DNA of 21,185 nt from Microcoleaceae cyanobacterium UBA9251 (GCA_003542015.1 DPLL01000468.1:21751-42935); one strand, 5' to 3'. Counted from the first letter of the stretch, positions 9,666-17,492 are shown. Program-made: numbers and translations. Notes: a model not told the origin generated them from the sequence alone.

Positions 9666-10202
9666 TCACGCTGCCCACCGCGCCGATCGCAGAATTTTCA
9701 CTTGATCTAGCAGTCGGAGCACTTGATTTGCTTGTTCGCCTAACATCCATTCTCCCTTCAGAAAAGGCATCATGCCGTCTGGTGCATTATTCTGCGAGTG
9801 CAGTTGCTCTACGTCGAGCCACTGCATCCCCACAATTCGATCGACTGCTAGCCCCAAAATCGTATCTTGGTCTTCAACGGCAATAATCGGGATTTCCGGT
9901 CGATCTGTATTCAGAGGTGTTTGGTCTCCCAGAAATTGACCGAGATCTGCCACCCAGATCACTCGTCCTCTCATGTTGAGCGTACCTAACAGCAAGGAAG
10001 AAACGTTGGGTATGGGTGTCATCCGGTCTGGGGACGGCGAAAGTACCTCTCTAATTCCTGTGGCTGGCAATGCGAACTCATTCCCCGAAGGAACATAGAA
10101 CCGCAGGTGCAGCTCACCTTCGGGAGTTTCTAGTTGTTGGAATTCCGGAGCTTGATCTACACCTAGCCCTGGTAATATAAAATCTGGGCTGCCTATAGTC
10201 AT
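9666..10202 (-). CDS. hmpC: CheW-like chemotaxis adaptor (HmpC-like)
   Basis: Adaptor that bridges the receptor HmpD to the kinase HmpE. The 178 residues form one CheW domain from about residue 30 to the end: strand EGELHLRFYVPSGNEFALP, then IREVLSPSPDRMTPIPNV, the family signature LLGTLNMRGRVIWVADLGQF near 71-90, and a second half with IPIIAVEDQDTILGLAVDRI. Length is usual for cyanobacterial PixI/HmpC-type CheW proteins, with a short N-terminal tail of about 30 residues. The ATG is preceded by AGGTG. The gene lies upstream of the receptor gene and downstream of a gap of about 1 kb that separates it from hmpA. Given that gap, it may depend on read-through from hmpA or on a promoter within the gap. 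Confidence 0.92.
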   Translation of the reverse strand: MTIGSPDFILPGLGVDQAPEFQQLETPEGELHLRFYVPSGNEFALPATGIREVLSPSPDRMTPIPNVSSLLLGTLNMRGRVIWVADLGQFLGDQTPLNTDRPEIPIIAVEDQDTILGLAVDRIVGMQWLDVEQLHSQNNAPDGMMPFLKGEWMLGEQANQVLRLLDQVKILRSARWAA

Positions 10203-11272
10203 AATTTTGACACCTACTTTGCTACCAACTTTTTCTACTCATCCAGCTCGATCGTTAGAAACGCCTTGGGCTGGGCAAAATCGAGTGTTTTTACGCATAT
10301 TGCTCTCCATTTTTTCGCTCCAACTTTTTGAATTTGTCAAGTGTTCTACCTATTCAGAGTTGGCCGCAGACGATCTATAATCGTTGAGCAGACAGGATTA
10401 CGACTTCGAACTGTGCTGACTTCAATAGTAGCTAAGTCTCCGGTTTTTCAGTCAATCTCATCCAATTTTTCTGGGACTCGAACCAGGAAATCCCAGTTGC
10501 TCCGACCTGCACAATCTACCCTCCTTGACCAGTAGATTTAGCCTGCAATGGCGATCACCGCCACTTTGAGAGTTTTTACCCTCCAGCATTGGGCTGCATC
10601 TCGCTGGCGGAGGTTGAGGCCAATCAAGCTGAACTCTGTTGAAATTTCTGTCACCACCCATTCCGCTCCGCACTGGCAAACCCCTAGTTTTCAACGTTTC
10701 AACAAGCTGACCTGGAGTTGAATTTACAGCAGCATCTTTCACAGGAAGTTGGGCTGGTGTCGTCACTTTTTTCAACTTTTCAGGCCAGCCCTTTCAGGAA
10801 TTCACTAATTTCTGGGATTCCTTGTTTCAAATGGGTTGGATAGGCAGAGATGATCGAGTACGAAGCTTCCACTTAGTGCCACCCTCTGGCCATCAAGCAG
10901 GCGAGAACCCTTTAACGGACTGTGCAGAATAAAAACAGCTCAATCTGTCATAAGAGAGAAGATTTATGGGATTTTAGTAATTAGACTCGATCGGGGTATT
11001 GCTACCTACTGGGCATCGACCTTTACCGGAAATATATGAAGGTAACATCGTTTCGACTAAATATTAATTCAACCTTCTATACAACTAGAGGTTATGCTTT
11101 CACGGCTGCACTTGCAATTCGGGACTTGCACCCTCCTATGAAAGTCTGTTGTCAAGATTAGTGAATTGAACCAAGCTCACCGCATCTAAGTATTTATGCT
11201 CATTTAGGTTAAACGAGTCACTGGAGAACAAATATATTATATTTGCACTTTGAACCCTTATGCTGAGTAAAG
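10203..11272. other. 1.07-kb interval between hmpA and hmpC with no supportable gene
   Basis: In the related hmp and pix loci a stand-alone CheY receiver gene (hmpB/pixH) sits between the PatA-like gene and cheW. Here I find no receiver-domain motif (no DxxMP-type or TSKxxxxD-type segment) in any frame. The longest frame, a TTG-initiated 105-codon minus frame at 10458-10775, is Pro/Arg/Gly-rich, lacks a ribosome binding site and resembles nothing I know. The interval contains two small perfect hairpins (10471-10538) and a tRNA T-loop-like string (GGTTCGAGTCCCAG on the minus strand), but no recognisable transposase, tRNA or intron. It may be decayed insertion DNA that replaced hmpB. Confidence 0.55.
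10471..10538 (-). other. Pair of adjacent perfect hairpins, possible structured RNA or remnant
   Basis: Two short perfect inverted repeats lie close together. CTGGGA (10471-10476) pairs with TCCCAG (10491-10496) around a 14-nt loop. AATCTAC (10513-10519) pairs with GTAGATT (10532-10538) around a 12-nt loop. On the minus strand, the sense strand of the hmp operon, the second loop carries GGTTCGAG and resembles a tRNA T arm, but no acceptor, D or anticodon arms can be drawn. There is no poly-T tract next to either hairpin that would make it a standard terminator. Confidence 0.3.
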
Positions 11273-12511
11273 TCAATTCTCTTCTAAGTCGCGATCGAGT
11301 TCCTGGGCTAATAATTTGGACGATGGATGGAGTTCCGGGCAACCAGGGCCGACATATTTTTCTACCAGCATTAATAACTCGCTTTCGCCAAACGGTTTGG
11401 TAAAGTAGTCAGTGGCTCCCGCCATCCGGGCCTGAACGCGATCGATAAATCCGTCGATACCAGTCAGCATGACGATCGGCGTCTGCCGGAAAGCGCTAGA
11501 ATTCCGCAGCATAGCGCAAATTTCGTAGCCGTCGAGTTCGGGCATGGCGATATCGCACAGAATTAAATCCGGTTTGATTTGAAAAACTAAACTCAGGGCT
11601 TTGAGGGGACTGCTGATGGCAGTAGCTTCGTAACCGTGTTCGTTTAAAATTGACTCTACAGTTTTGCGAATCACATTGTCGTCGTCAATACAGACAACTT
11701 TGGGAGCTTTGGTTTCTGGGGACGACCATTCTTTTTTGTTATTAGCTGGGGCAACAGAAGACTCGTAAAATAGTTGCACCAATCCCTGCTGCACGAAGGG
11801 GTATATCGCCTTAGCGACACTCAGCACATCTCGGTTGAGGTAGCGGGCCATTTGACGGATAGAAGTGTGGCCGTCAGCCCAGCGTCTGAGAGTATTAAAA
11901 GTATTGACAGGCAATGCGACTTGCAACTCGGCGGGGTCTGAAATCACCGGGCATTGGTTGGGCGACTGAATGTGAGGGTGAAACTGCTTCCACTGCTGTA
12001 CCTGTTTGACAATCTTCGCCAGCAGGGAGCTAATTTCTAAGCTGGTTAATTGAGGAGCTAAGGCAGACCCCATTTCAAAGGTGAAGGAACCCTGGTGGAG
12101 ACTGAGCAAGTCAAAGAGGGTTTCGTGGATCATGCTGTGGATGATGTTGCGCCCTTGAGCTGGGGTGAGGATGTGGTTTTCTAGCAGCGCCCACAGGTAG
12201 CCGTATTCTTGGGCATTGGTAGAAGCCATGTAGGGAACTTGGATTTGGTCGAGGGCGGTTTCTGCTTTGTAGCGGCGCAGGTAGTCGCGCAAGCGAAACA
12301 AACTGCCCGCACTCTGGGTAGCGTAAATAATCTGACCATTGAAGCAGAAGACAAACCAGGATTGTCCTGCAAGGGAGCGCTGGGTAGGTTGAGTACCAGT
12401 GCTGCTGACGATAGAGCTGTAGGCCTCTACGAATAGTTCTCCTGTTCGCTGACCTAACTCAATCAGTTGCAGGATGCTGCGGATGTCAATTTCACTCAAA
12501 TTTCCCTGCAT
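11273..12511 (-). CDS. hmpA: PatA/PixG-like response regulator (HmpA-like)
   Basis: Output regulator of the pilus chemotaxis pathway. The 412 residues comprise an N-terminal PATAN-type region (MQGNLSEIDIRSILQLIELG at 1-20, continuing with the conserved TGELFVEA), a middle helical region to about 250 (with TSIRQMARYLNRDVL), and a C-terminal receiver at about 270-385 with VVCIDDDNVIR, phospho-acceptor Asp320 in LCDIAMPELDG and KPF near its end. PATAN proteins of this family control pilus localisation and gliding or phototaxis in cyanobacteria. There is no DNA-binding domain, so output is likely protein-protein. The start is firm: AAGGAG lies about 11 nt before the ATG. It is the first gene of the minus-strand hmp operon. 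Upstream lie transposase remnants and divergent hmpF. Confidence 0.9.
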   Translation of the reverse strand: MQGNLSEIDIRSILQLIELGQRTGELFVEAYSSIVSSTGTQPTQRSLAGQSWFVFCFNGQIIYATQSAGSLFRLRDYLRRYKAETALDQIQVPYMASTNAQEYGYLWALLENHILTPAQGRNIIHSMIHETLFDLLSLHQGSFTFEMGSALAPQLTSLEISSLLAKIVKQVQQWKQFHPHIQSPNQCPVISDPAELQVALPVNTFNTLRRWADGHTSIRQMARYLNRDVLSVAKAIYPFVQQGLVQLFYESSVAPANNKKEWSSPETKAPKVVCIDDDNVIRKTVESILNEHGYEATAISSPLKALSLVFQIKPDLILCDIAMPELDGYEICAMLRNSSAFRQTPIVMLTGIDGFIDRVQARMAGATDYFTKPFGESELLMLVEKYVGPGCPELHPSSKLLAQELDRDLEEN

Positions 12512-12556
12512 GCAGCTAAAGTGTTCTCCTTAAAACCGTGTCTGAGTTGAAAAAGA

Positions 12557-12817
12557 CTAGGTGCGAGTCAACCGACAATCAAGGCTTTGTACTGTAATAA
12601 TTGTCGCCGATCTGCCTGATTGTTGGCATAGTTCCAAAAAACCTAGACAAATATCGAACTCGCCTAAATTTAATGTTTGTACGCTGTTACCTGTAGGCTC
12701 GTTAACTACAAAACCGCCCACCGCAGTGTCGTTAACTTGTGACCAATATTCAAACAACCATTCGCATCAGCATTGATTAGCCGTCCGGTTTTGGTGCGTG
12801 AATACTTGTTTGCTCGC
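12557..12817 (-). pseudogene. C-terminal remnant of a TnpB (IS200/IS605-type) protein
   Basis: Read on the minus strand from about 12817, the frame gives SGRANKYSRTKTGRLINADANGCLNIGHK when its two halves are joined (shown here only to locate it). The part GRLINADANGCLNIGHK matches the RuvC-III end of TnpB proteins (pattern INADxNGxxNIxRK). At about 12735 the reading passes to another frame that continues VGGFVVNEPTGN, resembling TnpB tail sequence. Nothing upstream encodes the rest of TnpB, so this is a 3' fragment with a frameshift. It lies some 45 bp upstream of hmpA, in the same direction. Recognition rests on one motif. Confidence 0.55.
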
Positions 12818-13318
12818 CCGCTACTCACGCGCAGGCGCTTGGCATTCTCCCATTCTAAGGTAGCGCGGTTTAAATCCCTACTTTACCTGTGACCAGCAGA
12901 GCTTGGGTTGAATTGACGGAGACCAGACGACCTGCAACTAAAGGCATGGAGGAGCGCCTGCAGAAGTGCAAGGAGCGATCGCCCTTGGGTGAGCAGCACC
13001 TCTAGCCGAAAGCCAGCCTTCTACCTGCGGTTGACTTGTTTCGGCTTTGGGGTGCTAAACTAGATCAGATAATCCCTGGATTTTACCGCACATTACCGGA
13101 CACAATCCCAGAAACTTTTTTACATCCATAAAATATGATGGTTGTTGAAAGAGATTACATAGACAGAAAGCATCAGTTTTTTCAACGGTTCGATGAATGA
13201 TCATTCCTGTAAAAAAATCTCTAGAAGCATGGTAAATATTGGGTGAGGCAACACTTTTTTGGTGTATTTTTTTTTGCTTGGGTCGAGGGTGGGATTTGCT
13301 TTAAGTCTAAAACTGTTA
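12818..13318. other. Intergenic DNA upstream of hmpA, no gene seen
   Basis: About 500 bp between two transposase remnants. It has no frame with recognisable protein similarity. One HIP1 site is present near 12976, and 13080-13260 is AT-rich with runs of T, including TTTTTTTTT near 13268. The left half of a 12-bp inverted repeat lies at 13090-13101. The original hmpA and hmpF promoters may lie here or nearer each gene, but I cannot pick a convincing -35/-10 pair. Confidence 0.4.
13090..13101 (+). repeat. Left copy of a 12-bp inverted repeat bracketing the plus-strand tnpB remnant
   Basis: ACATTACCGGAC here is the exact reverse complement of GTCCGGTAATGT at 14391-14402. The pair brackets 1313 bp that include the degraded tnpB. 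Bases just outside the 12 do not match. IS200/IS605 elements normally lack inverted terminal repeats, so this may be a chance match or the ends of another element. Confidence 0.45.
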
Positions 13319-14399
13319 TATGCGATCGTCAAACCCACAGAGGACTATAAATCCTTACCAGCAAAAGTTAGCAATCAAGTTCTCAAACAAGTTATTCAGG
13401 ATTGGTCAGCTTGGCAAAAGGCGAGGGGGGCTTATTACCGGGAGAGCCATCTATTTTCAGCCAGCCCCTACATCCCCAAATACAAACATAAATCCTGCGG
13501 AGGTAACTGGTTAATTTATGCTCACCAATCGATAGGAAAAAGGGGGAAATATAAAAATAACGGGCGACTTAATCGATCTAAAGCTGACATAATAATTGCG
13601 ACAAAAGCACTCTTATTTCAGAGAGGTAAGGAGAGTTACAAAAACCTAAATTTACATGATTGAGGTGGTTGACAAAAAGCCTGTTTTCATTGTGAATTAA
13701 AACCCCAAACTCATAGCAGATATAGATTTATGGATCAATAGCATCGTGGCTTTGGCATCGAACAAGCCAATATTTACTCCAAATCTCTAGGATGGAAAAC
13801 ATCTTAAATCTATCAATCAAGGTTTCGATAAGCGCCGCGCATTTTTACAGTTGCAACTTGAAAGAGGTAAATCTACCACGCAATTCAGAAAATCACATGG
13901 AAGGGAAACAAGCGAGTAGAAAACTACCTTCATCCAACCAGAAGTTGGATTGTAAAGCGCTTGGTGGACGAGGAAATAGGGCAGTTAGTAATTGGCAAAA
14001 ATGTGGGGTGGAAACAAAATTTAGAGTTAGGAACAAAAACGAATCAGACCTTTGTAGCAATGCCTCACGCGAAGGTTATAGAAATGATGACCTACAAAGC
14101 TGAGTTAGTGGGTATCAAGGTAACACTTACAGAAGAGTCTTATACAAGTAAGTGCAGTTTTTGAGATTTAGAGCCTGTCGGTAAGCAAGAGTCTTACCAG
14201 GGTAAGAGAGTTTTTCGCGGGTTGTTTCGGTCAGTGCGTGGAACGCTGATTAATGAGTAGTGTGAATGCAGCATTAAATATAATTAGAAAAGTAAGCGGA
14301 AACTCACCCTTTGAGGGGTGCAGCAACCGTTGAGAGGTGTTTGCAGTTTCACCTGTACGGGTCAATCCTGTAGGAAAAAAGCCAGAAAAAGTCCGGTAA
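13319..14399 (+). pseudogene. Degraded TnpB gene of an IS200/IS605 (IS1341-like) element
   Basis: TnpB is the RNA-guided nuclease-type accessory protein of these elements. Several frames join into one recognisable protein. DYKSLPAKVSNQVLKQV and IPKYKHKSCGGN come from 13319-13663. A RuvC-I-like ADIDLWIN comes at about 13716, followed by SNKPIF and DGKHLKSINQGFDKRRA. Then come RLVDEEIGQLVIGKN and LVGIKVTLTEESYTSKCSF at 13961-14164, a stop, DLEPVGKQESY, and in another frame VNAALNIIRKVSG (RuvC-III). The frame closing at 14399 gives VFAVSPVRVNPVG, a typical tail. Roughly 50 N-terminal codons are absent, the usual Gly after the RuvC-I Asp-Leu is Trp, and there are several frameshifts and in-frame stops. 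No tnpA is present. It cannot encode a working protein. Confidence 0.85.
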
Positions 14400-14402
14400 T
14401 GT
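14391..14402 (+). repeat. Right copy of the 12-bp inverted repeat
   Basis: GTCCGGTAATGT, exact reverse complement of 13090-13101. It overlaps the last codons and stop of the tnpB remnant. Confidence 0.45.
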
Positions 14403-14607
14403 CAAGCATTGCCCGGTTTTTTGTGAATTGTAGCAGTCCCCCCAGTTTTGCTATTCTTGATCAAGTGGCATTGATACTGTAAACCTGAAGTTGAGGCGAT
14501 CGATCTCCGGCAGTGCTTTCTGGACGCTCCTGAGTCAGGTAGTGCGATCGCTTGCTGCTAAAGTTAGGAAGGGGTACTATCCAGGGATTGGTAAAACAAC
14601 ATCAAGC

Positions 14608-14614
14608 GAGAGGA
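14608..14614 (+). promoter_or_regulatory. Ribosome binding site that fixes the GTG start of hmpF
   Basis: GAGAGGA lies 8 nt before GTG at 14623. The open frame extends upstream to a TTG at 14491, but that start lacks a comparable site, and the extra 44 residues show no similarity to the conserved N-terminus of the family, which begins with a LYLAEVQKQ-type sequence. Confidence 0.7.
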
Positions 14615-14622
14615 CGATCAGT

Positions 14623-16371
14623 GTGCTGTATCTAGCAGAAGTGCAAAAACAGAGAAGTGGCTTTGGCCTCGGTGGCGGTAAGGCTGAACTGAAACTGCTA
14701 GCTTGTCAGCGGGGTGAACACAATTGGAGCGCTGTCCCGGTCGATGATGTGATTCCAGTGGAGGAAGCTAATAAGTTTAACGACGGCACCTTGGTGCTGG
14801 TGGAGTTGAGCGCTAGCAAGCAAGTCCAGCGGATTCAGGAGGCGGCCCGCCAGTTGGTGAGCATTCTGCAAAATTTCTCGCGGTTACAGGACAAGTTTAA
14901 GGATAAGGAAGAAGAAATTGAACAGTGGAAGGCTTCTCTGACGTTTTCTTCTCAGGAACTCAATCGCCGGGAAATGGAAATGCAAGCCCGGGAAGAGCAG
15001 TTGGCTCAAATGGAGGATGAGTTGGAGCGGCTGGAGGCGCAGCGCTCGGAAATCGAAAATACTCGAGATGAAGCTAACCGATTGCGGGATGAGGTCGCAA
15101 GCAGCCGTCAGGAAATTGAGAGGGCTTGGGAACAGTTGCGGGGCGAGCAGCAGCAGGTGGCGATTCAGCAGTCTCAGGTGCAGCAAGGGGCGGTTGTCGA
15201 TGCACAGCAGGCCCAAAGGATTCAGGAGCTGATGAACAGGCTGGGTGAGGCGGTTGCTTCGGCACAAGGGGTTCGAGAACAACTGAATCAGTCTTTTGGT
15301 GTTGTGGGGGCTCAGCAGGCAATTCTGGATTTACACTGGCAGCAGTTGGAGCAAAAACGGGCCAATGCTCAGCAGCAGCAAGAAGAGGTTGATCGACAAC
15401 ATCAAAATATCCAGAACCGCTGGCTGGAGTGGTATCAAGCGGCTGATGCTTTGAGTATGGCCCGGGCAGATCGAGCCAGGCAGCAAAGTACCCTCAGCGC
15501 TAAGGAGGAGCAGCTTGGGTCGATGGAGGAGCAGGTGCGCGCAGTGGAGAAGCTGAGAGAGCAACTTTCGAGGCTGGCATCCGATCGGGGTCCTGCTGGT
15601 ACGGTGCAACAAGTAGTAGATGTGCAAGCTCTGGAGAAGATGCCAGTTGACGAGTTGCAGAGGCTAGTCAAAAATCTGCAACAGGATTTAGAAAAGGTGT
15701 TTCGGTTTGTGAATGACCAAGAGGAGGAGTTGACGCTTCAGCAGGAGACAATTGAGGAGCTGCAAGAGAAGATTCAAGCCGCTAGCGAGTACGATCGCAT
15801 GGCTTTGGAAAATGAAATGGCAGATGAGCTGGAAAGTTATCAGATGTTGAATGAAACTCTGGTGGGACAGCGGCTGAGGTTGCGGGAACGGGAAGATGTT
15901 TTGAGCCAGCATCAGACGTTACTGTGGCGCAGGCTGGGTACTGCGAATCCTCAAAAACAAGATAGAGACATGGATTTGGGGCCGATAATTGCACAGCTCG
16001 ATACTCAGCGACAACAACAGGGGAATGATTTGCAAAGGCTGGAGAAGGAAATTCAGCAGTTGCGAGATGTCATAGCTCAAATTGATGGTAATGTCAACCG
16101 CCAAAATGGGGAACTTGAGGCGAAGCGCTATGAAATTAAACAGTTAGAGCAGAATGTGTTCAACCAGAAAGGTGCTGTGGCGGAACTCTGGGGCCGGGTG
16201 AAGGTTTATCAAGAAATGTTGCAGCCGATGCAGGATAATTTGAGGGGGCTGCGCGAAAAGCTGGAAGGGATGGCGGGGACACTCGATCGATCTGTGCAAA
16301 GTAGTGAGCAGCAAGCTCAGGTAGTTGCTCAGTTGCGGGAAGTTCTTTCGGGTTTGATCGATCTGCCTTAG
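14623..16371 (+). CDS. hmpF: HmpF, coiled-coil regulator of type IV pilus motility
   Basis: HmpF is a filamentous-cyanobacterial protein that acts with the hmp chemotaxis system to activate type IV pili for gliding. The 582-residue product begins VLYLAEVQKQRSGFGLGGGK (GTG read as Met), followed by a small N-terminal region to about residue 75 (ELKLLACQRGEHNWSAVPVD, then GTLVLVEL). From about residue 85 to 570 it is nearly continuous coiled coil rich in Glu, Gln and Leu (for example REEQLAQMEDELERLEAQRS), broken near 310-330 and 445-460. There is no signal peptide or membrane segment, so it is cytoplasmic. The gene is divergent from hmpA, as in Nostoc punctiforme, but separated by transposase remnants. 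It converges with tilS, leaving 14 bp between stop codons. Coiled-coil similarity alone would be weak evidence; the N-terminal motif and the hmp context carry the call. Confidence 0.88.
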   Translation: MLYLAEVQKQRSGFGLGGGKAELKLLACQRGEHNWSAVPVDDVIPVEEANKFNDGTLVLVELSASKQVQRIQEAARQLVSILQNFSRLQDKFKDKEEEIEQWKASLTFSSQELNRREMEMQAREEQLAQMEDELERLEAQRSEIENTRDEANRLRDEVASSRQEIERAWEQLRGEQQQVAIQQSQVQQGAVVDAQQAQRIQELMNRLGEAVASAQGVREQLNQSFGVVGAQQAILDLHWQQLEQKRANAQQQQEEVDRQHQNIQNRWLEWYQAADALSMARADRARQQSTLSAKEEQLGSMEEQVRAVEKLREQLSRLASDRGPAGTVQQVVDVQALEKMPVDELQRLVKNLQQDLEKVFRFVNDQEEELTLQQETIEELQEKIQAASEYDRMALENEMADELESYQMLNETLVGQRLRLREREDVLSQHQTLLWRRLGTANPQKQDRDMDLGPIIAQLDTQRQQQGNDLQRLEKEIQQLRDVIAQIDGNVNRQNGELEAKRYEIKQLEQNVFNQKGAVAELWGRVKVYQEMLQPMQDNLRGLREKLEGMAGTLDRSVQSSEQQAQVVAQLREVLSGLIDLP

Positions 16372-16385
16372 TTGTGAGTTGGAAG

Positions 16386-17465
16386 TTAACTTTTCAGATC
16401 CAAAATGATCGTAGGGTGTTCGACTCGAGCGATCGCTCCTCCGGGAAAGGGATCGGTTTGCGATCGATTGGGGGCTAGGATTAAGCCTGTCAGTTTTTCT
16501 ACGCTTTCAAAGCTGGGTGCGGTGGGTAATATTTGTTGTAATAGTTGTCGCATTGCCCGTCGCTGTAAGGCTTGGGGTGCTTCGCGCAAAATCAGGCGGT
16601 TTAATTTAACTGGCAGTTGACAATTTACCTGTTCTGGTTCGTTAATTGCCAAAATTGCGCGCTGTAGCAACTCGCTAGCTGCAAGTTCTAGATATTCGAC
16701 GTCGGCGCGGAGGATTTCGGCTGTTTGAGCTAGTGCTTGTTGGACTTTTGGGTTAAAATGAGTTTCTAAATAAGGTAATAATTCACCTCGAATGCGGTTG
16801 CGGGCATATTGTAAATCTTGATTTGTGGAATCTTCCCAAATTGGTAGTTTTTGCTCTTGACAAAATTGACCTGTTTGCGATCGAGTTATTTCGAGTAGGG
16901 GACGAACTAAATAAATTTTGGATTTTGGATTTTGGATTTTGGATTGGGGATTGTCATCGAAATTTTCCAATTGAAAATCGGCAAGGGGGCGAACCCATGT
17001 GAGGGCTGAAAGTCCGTCTGCACCGCTGCCGCGAATCAGGTTGTAGAGTAGAGTTTCGGCGCGATCGCTCTTTGTGTGGCCTGTAACAATGTAGGGATAG
17101 TTGTGGGCGATCGCAATTTTGGTTAAACTGTGATATCGCCACTGTCTGGCGGCGGCTTCTGTTGTAGCGACGCGATCGGCGGTTTCCAAATAATAGGATA
17201 TTCCCCAATTTTTAGCTAATTGTGCGACATGATTTGCCGAAGCTTCTGAATCGGAACGCCAGCGGTGATCGCAGTGGGCAATTGCGAGATGCCAGCCCCA
17301 TTTTGGCTGCAAATCTAGCAGTAATTGGATTAAGCACAGAGAATCTTGTCCGCCGGATACAGCTACTAGAAATCGCTGATTTGGCGGCAATATTTTTCGT
17401 TGTAGAAGTGTCCGATGTAGTTGATCGTGGAGGTTTGTCCATTGTCCATTGGGCAGATAGGGCAT
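16386..17465 (-). CDS. tilS: tRNA(Ile)-lysidine synthetase
   Basis: TilS modifies the wobble cytidine of the CAU-anticodon tRNA-Ile to lysidine with ATP, switching it from Met to Ile decoding; the gene is essential in bacteria. With the ATG at 17465 the product is 359 residues. It has the PP-loop SGGQDS at about 37-42, AIAHCDHRWR near 61-71 and the TGHTKSDRAETLLYNLIRGS segment near 128-147, and it ends with a helical region without the long C-terminal domain of E. coli TilS, as is usual in cyanobacteria. The frame also opens at a TTG at 17486. Both candidate starts lie in a heptamer repeat without a clear ribosome binding site, so the start is uncertain. A second heptamer array encodes an inserted peptide (NPQSKIQNPKSKI). 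It converges with hmpF; its stop lies in the palindrome AAGTTAACTT. Confidence 0.93.
   Translation of the reverse strand: MPYLPNGQWTNLHDQLHRTLLQRKILPPNQRFLVAVSGGQDSLCLIQLLLDLQPKWGWHLAIAHCDHRWRSDSEASANHVAQLAKNWGISYYLETADRVATTEAAARQWRYHSLTKIAIAHNYPYIVTGHTKSDRAETLLYNLIRGSGADGLSALTWVRPLADFQLENFDDNPQSKIQNPKSKIYLVRPLLEITRSQTGQFCQEQKLPIWEDSTNQDLQYARNRIRGELLPYLETHFNPKVQQALAQTAEILRADVEYLELAASELLQRAILAINEPEQVNCQLPVKLNRLILREAPQALQRRAMRQLLQQILPTAPSFESVEKLTGLILAPNRSQTDPFPGGAIARVEHPTIILDLKS
16916..16943. repeat. TTTTGGA heptamer x4 inside tilS
   Basis: Four perfect tandem copies of TTTTGGA (TCCAAAA on the coding strand), with degenerate flanks, lie inside the tilS frame. Three heptamers equal seven codons, so the array can be read through. 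It encodes the polar peptide NPQSKIQNPKSKI between LENFDD and IYLVRPLLEITR. Confidence 0.85.
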
Positions 17466-17492
17466 AGGGCATTGGGAATTGGGCAATGGGCA
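17437..17492. repeat. Degenerate heptamer array covering the tilS start
   Basis: Eight consecutive 7-bp units, two of them GTCCATT and the rest variants of T(A/T)GGGCA, run across the N-terminal codons of tilS, including the ATG at 17465 and the TTG at 17484-17486. Confidence 0.7.

Noticed and set aside
10477..10500. tRNA gene suggested by GGTTCGAGTCCCAG on the minus strand
   Set aside because: The expected 5-bp T stem is not formed around TTCGAGT, and no acceptor, D or anticodon arms could be drawn nearby.
10458..10775. 105-codon minus-strand frame as a gene
   Set aside because: TTG start, no ribosome binding site, low-complexity Pro/Arg/Gly composition, no domain, and it overlaps the hairpins.
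10203..11272. Group II intron remnant in the hmpA-hmpC interval
   Set aside because: A GGGTGCAAGTCCC-like string is present near 11125, but no domain V hairpin or 3' end could be found.
12818..13070. Tail of a further TnpB on the minus strand (PLVAGRLVSVNSTQAL)
   Set aside because: Only a vague resemblance to transposase tails; no conserved motif, so not called.
14448..14480. Sigma-70-like promoter of hmpF (TTGATC or TTGCTA with TACTGT)
   Set aside because: Spacing is about 12 or 21 bp, outside the usual 16-18, so it is not supportable by eye.
14491..14622. TTG-initiated 44-codon extension of hmpF
   Set aside because: The GTG at 14623 has a good ribosome binding site and begins the conserved HmpF N-terminus; the extension has neither a good site nor recognisable sequence.
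16383..16392. Bidirectional terminator between hmpF and tilS
   Set aside because: AAGTTAACTT is a perfect 10-bp palindrome but too short, AT-rich and loop-free to act as a standard hairpin terminator.
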